A stretch of DNA of 64,000 nucleotides from the NCBI GenBank assembly GCA_037178855.1, contig JASJZC010000006.1, positions 5,952,001-6,016,000 on the forward strand, given 5' to 3'. Positions 62,187 to 64,000 of the stretch are shown here, in pieces. Within the stretch, counting starts at the first letter, position 1. Every line of letters begins with the position of its first letter. This DNA is from Oscheius sp. JU75 (lineage: Eukaryota; Nematoda; Chromadorea; Rhabditida; Rhabditidae). A program made the translations under genes and the position numbers. The notes under the pieces are model-generated. The model ran no database searches. It was not told the origin of the DNA and was given only the letters and a program-made list of their open reading frames with translations.

Positions 62187-63957
62187 TTAAGCAGTGCTCT
62201 GACGCTGGATATGGGTGGCGCGTTCCTCGCCTTCCTTGTTGTACAGAATGGTCTGCACATTGTTTCCGGTTCCGAAACTGTCCTCTCCGTCGAAGACGAG
62301 CTGATCCGGAGGCGAGTTGACGCCCTGGTTCTTGGCGAAGATCTTGAGGGTCTTGCCGGCTCGGAGGACGAAGTCTCTTGGCAGGGTGTAGACAATCTCC
62401 CTCTTTCCGTCGATCTTTCTCTTCAGCTTCCATTCGCCGATGTGCTCGTCCTTGGCACGGTGGGTGTTCTGGAGACTGATGAACTTTCCATCGGGAGAAG
62501 CCTCCTGAATGGACACGTTGCCCTTGGCTGAGCGTTGGAAGGATTGGCGGGAAGCTGTCTCGCCCTTCATGATACGCATTGTCTCTGAAAATGCATTGTT
62601 TGTTAGATAAAGAGACAAGACTCACCGGTATCGGTCTCCTGAGTGATGGCATGGGTCTTTACGACCTGTTCGACGAGCTGCTTTAAGCCAGCACGGTTCT
62701 CCTCTCCCTCGAGCATCTTTCTGTAGATGGCAATCTCGGCATCCAGGGTCTGCTTGGTGTCCAGGAGCATTTGCAGCTCGACCATCAGAGCCTGGCATTC
62801 CTCGCGCATCTTTCTGATCTGGCTGTCACGATCGTTCAAGGCGGCCTCGTAGCTGCGTTGGTCGTCCTCGAGCTGGTAGTTCAGCTCCTGGATCTGCTTC
62901 TCGAGCAGGCTGTTGCGTCCCTCGAGGTCGGCCAGCTTGCCACGAAGATCGCTGAGCTGGGTGCGAAGACGCTTGACCTCTTCCTTGGCATAGCCCTGCT
63001 CCATGTTCTGACGGACAGACTGAGTCTGGATCTCTTGGACCTTGAGACGATACCAGGACTCCATGTCGTTGCGGTGAACATTGGTGATCTGAAAGATGAC
63101 TCTTTCTCTGTCTTTCTCTCCCGTACCTGGTCGTATTCCTCACGAATGTCTCTGATGGCCGACGAGAGCTCGTTCTTGAAGAACTCACGGTTCTCCGGGG
63201 TTGTGTCACGAGAGGCCAGAGTCTGGAGTTCCTTGATCTCATTGTCGTGGACACGACGAATGAAGTCAATCTCCTCCAGAAGTGTCTGGACCTGGTTCTG
63301 ATAGTCAATTCTGTTCAGAGTCTCCTGGTCCAAGTCGGTACGGGCGCGTTGAAGTTCGGACAAGAGACGCTGGTTCTCCTGCTTGATACGCTTGACTTCG
63401 GTCTCGAGCTCGCCGATACGACGCTTCAGGTAGTTGATTTCAGCCTCGAGGTCGGCCAACTGCTTGAGCAGACCGTCAATCTTGGCACGATCCTGTTCGC
63501 GACCACGCACGGCTTCTTCGTATCTGGAATTCGAAGCTGTGAAACAGACCTATACTTTCTCTTCCTGTCCCCAATGTATATTCCCTTTACTACCTCTATA
63601 TGCCCATTACTCATCCCATTCGCTCCCTGACAAACGCCTCCTCCTGTGGAAAAGAATTTCTCTGGGCAAACAGAGCCAGCCAGCCATGGCAACTTCGGAA
63701 CAATCAGTCGTGCAAACACGTCATAGCCATACACAAATACCGTACTTTCTGCGAATTTCAGCCACATCATCCTGCATCTTCTTGATCTGATCCTCGAGCT
63801 CTTTTCGCTGCTTGTTCGTCTCGTTGATCAGCTTCTGGGCATCGGCCAGTTCCCCCTCGAACATCGTTCTGACATTGTGGGTGTCCTTCCCCCATTTGCT
63901 GCGTAGAGCATCGAGGTCGGCAGCGAGCTTACGATTCTGGGCCTCGAGGAAACGGAC
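62187..63957 (-). CDS. Cytoplasmic intermediate filament protein with lamin-tail domain (5' end outside window)
   Basis: Four exons (63957-63746, 63523-63127, 63088-62626, 62584-62187) give the last 489 residues; the head and start of coil 1 lie beyond the window edge. Coil 1A reads [20 protein letters not shown]. The long coil region includes the conserved helix-termination motif [20 protein letters not shown]. The C-terminal domain ([20 protein letters not shown] ... [20 protein letters not shown]) is an immunoglobulin-like lamin-tail domain, as in nematode IFA/IFB proteins. A CaaX box is absent (it ends RQSTA), so it is a cytoplasmic filament and not a nuclear lamin. These filaments support epidermis, muscle attachment or intestine. 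Codon use is strongly biased to C/G endings, typical of high expression. Confidence 0.93.
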
Positions 63958-64000
63958 CTGAAGAGGAAAATTCGAATCAGAGAAACAAAATATGATTTGA

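Noticed and set aside
62107-63510. Several long frames on both strands over the intermediate filament gene
   Set aside because: Shadow frames created by the strongly C/G-ending codon bias of the filament exons.

Overview
The window is nuclear DNA from a small-genome invertebrate, almost certainly a nematode. Genes are split by many very short introns (mostly 35-60 bp, GT...TTTCAG type). Several products belong to families that are nematode-specific or typical of nematodes: a Warthog (hedgehog-related) secreted protein, a cuticle collagen with an RNRR cleavage site, an NLP-7-like amidated neuropeptide precursor, a cytoplasmic intermediate filament with a lamin-tail domain, and a vWA plus C-type-lectin protein. 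I cannot name the species. All exon models were read by eye from splice sites and reading phase, with no transcript data.

Layout. 1-340: 3' end of an unrecognised plus-strand gene. 3.5-10.2 kb (minus): a NOS1AP/CAPON-like PTB adaptor whose 2.8 kb intron holds a second coding-looking exon. 10.2-15.5 kb: no gene found. 15.5-20.7 kb: a small frameshifted secreted-protein locus (minus), then on the plus strand a His-rich secreted protein, a zinc-finger/zinc-knuckle protein resembling BEL/Pao gag, and a vWA + C-type-lectin protein. 22.2-24.4 kb: a divergent Cys-loop ligand-gated channel with a tRNA-like sequence in an intron. 24.4-28.6 kb: mostly empty, with repeats and an orphan ORF. 28.6-30.5 kb: the neuropeptide gene converging on the Warthog gene. 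31.5-34.4 kb (minus): an orphan terminal exon, a B4GAT1-type glycosyltransferase, and the front part of a second copy. 36.3-38.8 kb: an unrecognised 174-aa gene and a collagen gene facing each other with stop codons 5 bp apart. 39.2-41.9 kb (minus): a CK1-group kinase with a long Pro/Gln-rich front end. 43.4 kb: BAF. 44.6 kb: a mariner-like miniature element. 45.6-46.6 kb: profilin. 48.5-52.8 kb: a receptor tyrosine kinase preceded by a soluble copy of its ectodomain and followed by a secreted protein. 53.9-56.3 kb: a TM9SF2-type nonaspanin. 57.0-60.8 kb: a SMARCC/SWSN-1 chromatin-remodelling subunit and VPS37 of ESCRT-I. 61.5-61.8 kb: an apparent histone-H3 relic. 62.2-64 kb (minus): the intermediate filament gene, running off the window.

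The genes do not form one pathway. They are a normal neighbourhood of housekeeping (BAF, profilin, SWSN-1, VPS37, TM9SF) and extracellular/signalling genes (neuropeptide, Warthog, collagen, lectin, channel, kinases). Some same-strand neighbours are spaced closely enough for nematode operons: 33 bp between the ectodomain copy and the receptor kinase, 167 bp from the kinase to the secreted protein, and 129 bp between the zinc-knuckle and lectin genes. The best leads are the hairpin that overlaps two competing splice acceptors in the zinc-knuckle gene, the soluble ectodomain duplicate of the receptor kinase, the Pro/Gln-rich kinase architecture, and the convergent gene pair that must make overlapping antisense 3' ends.
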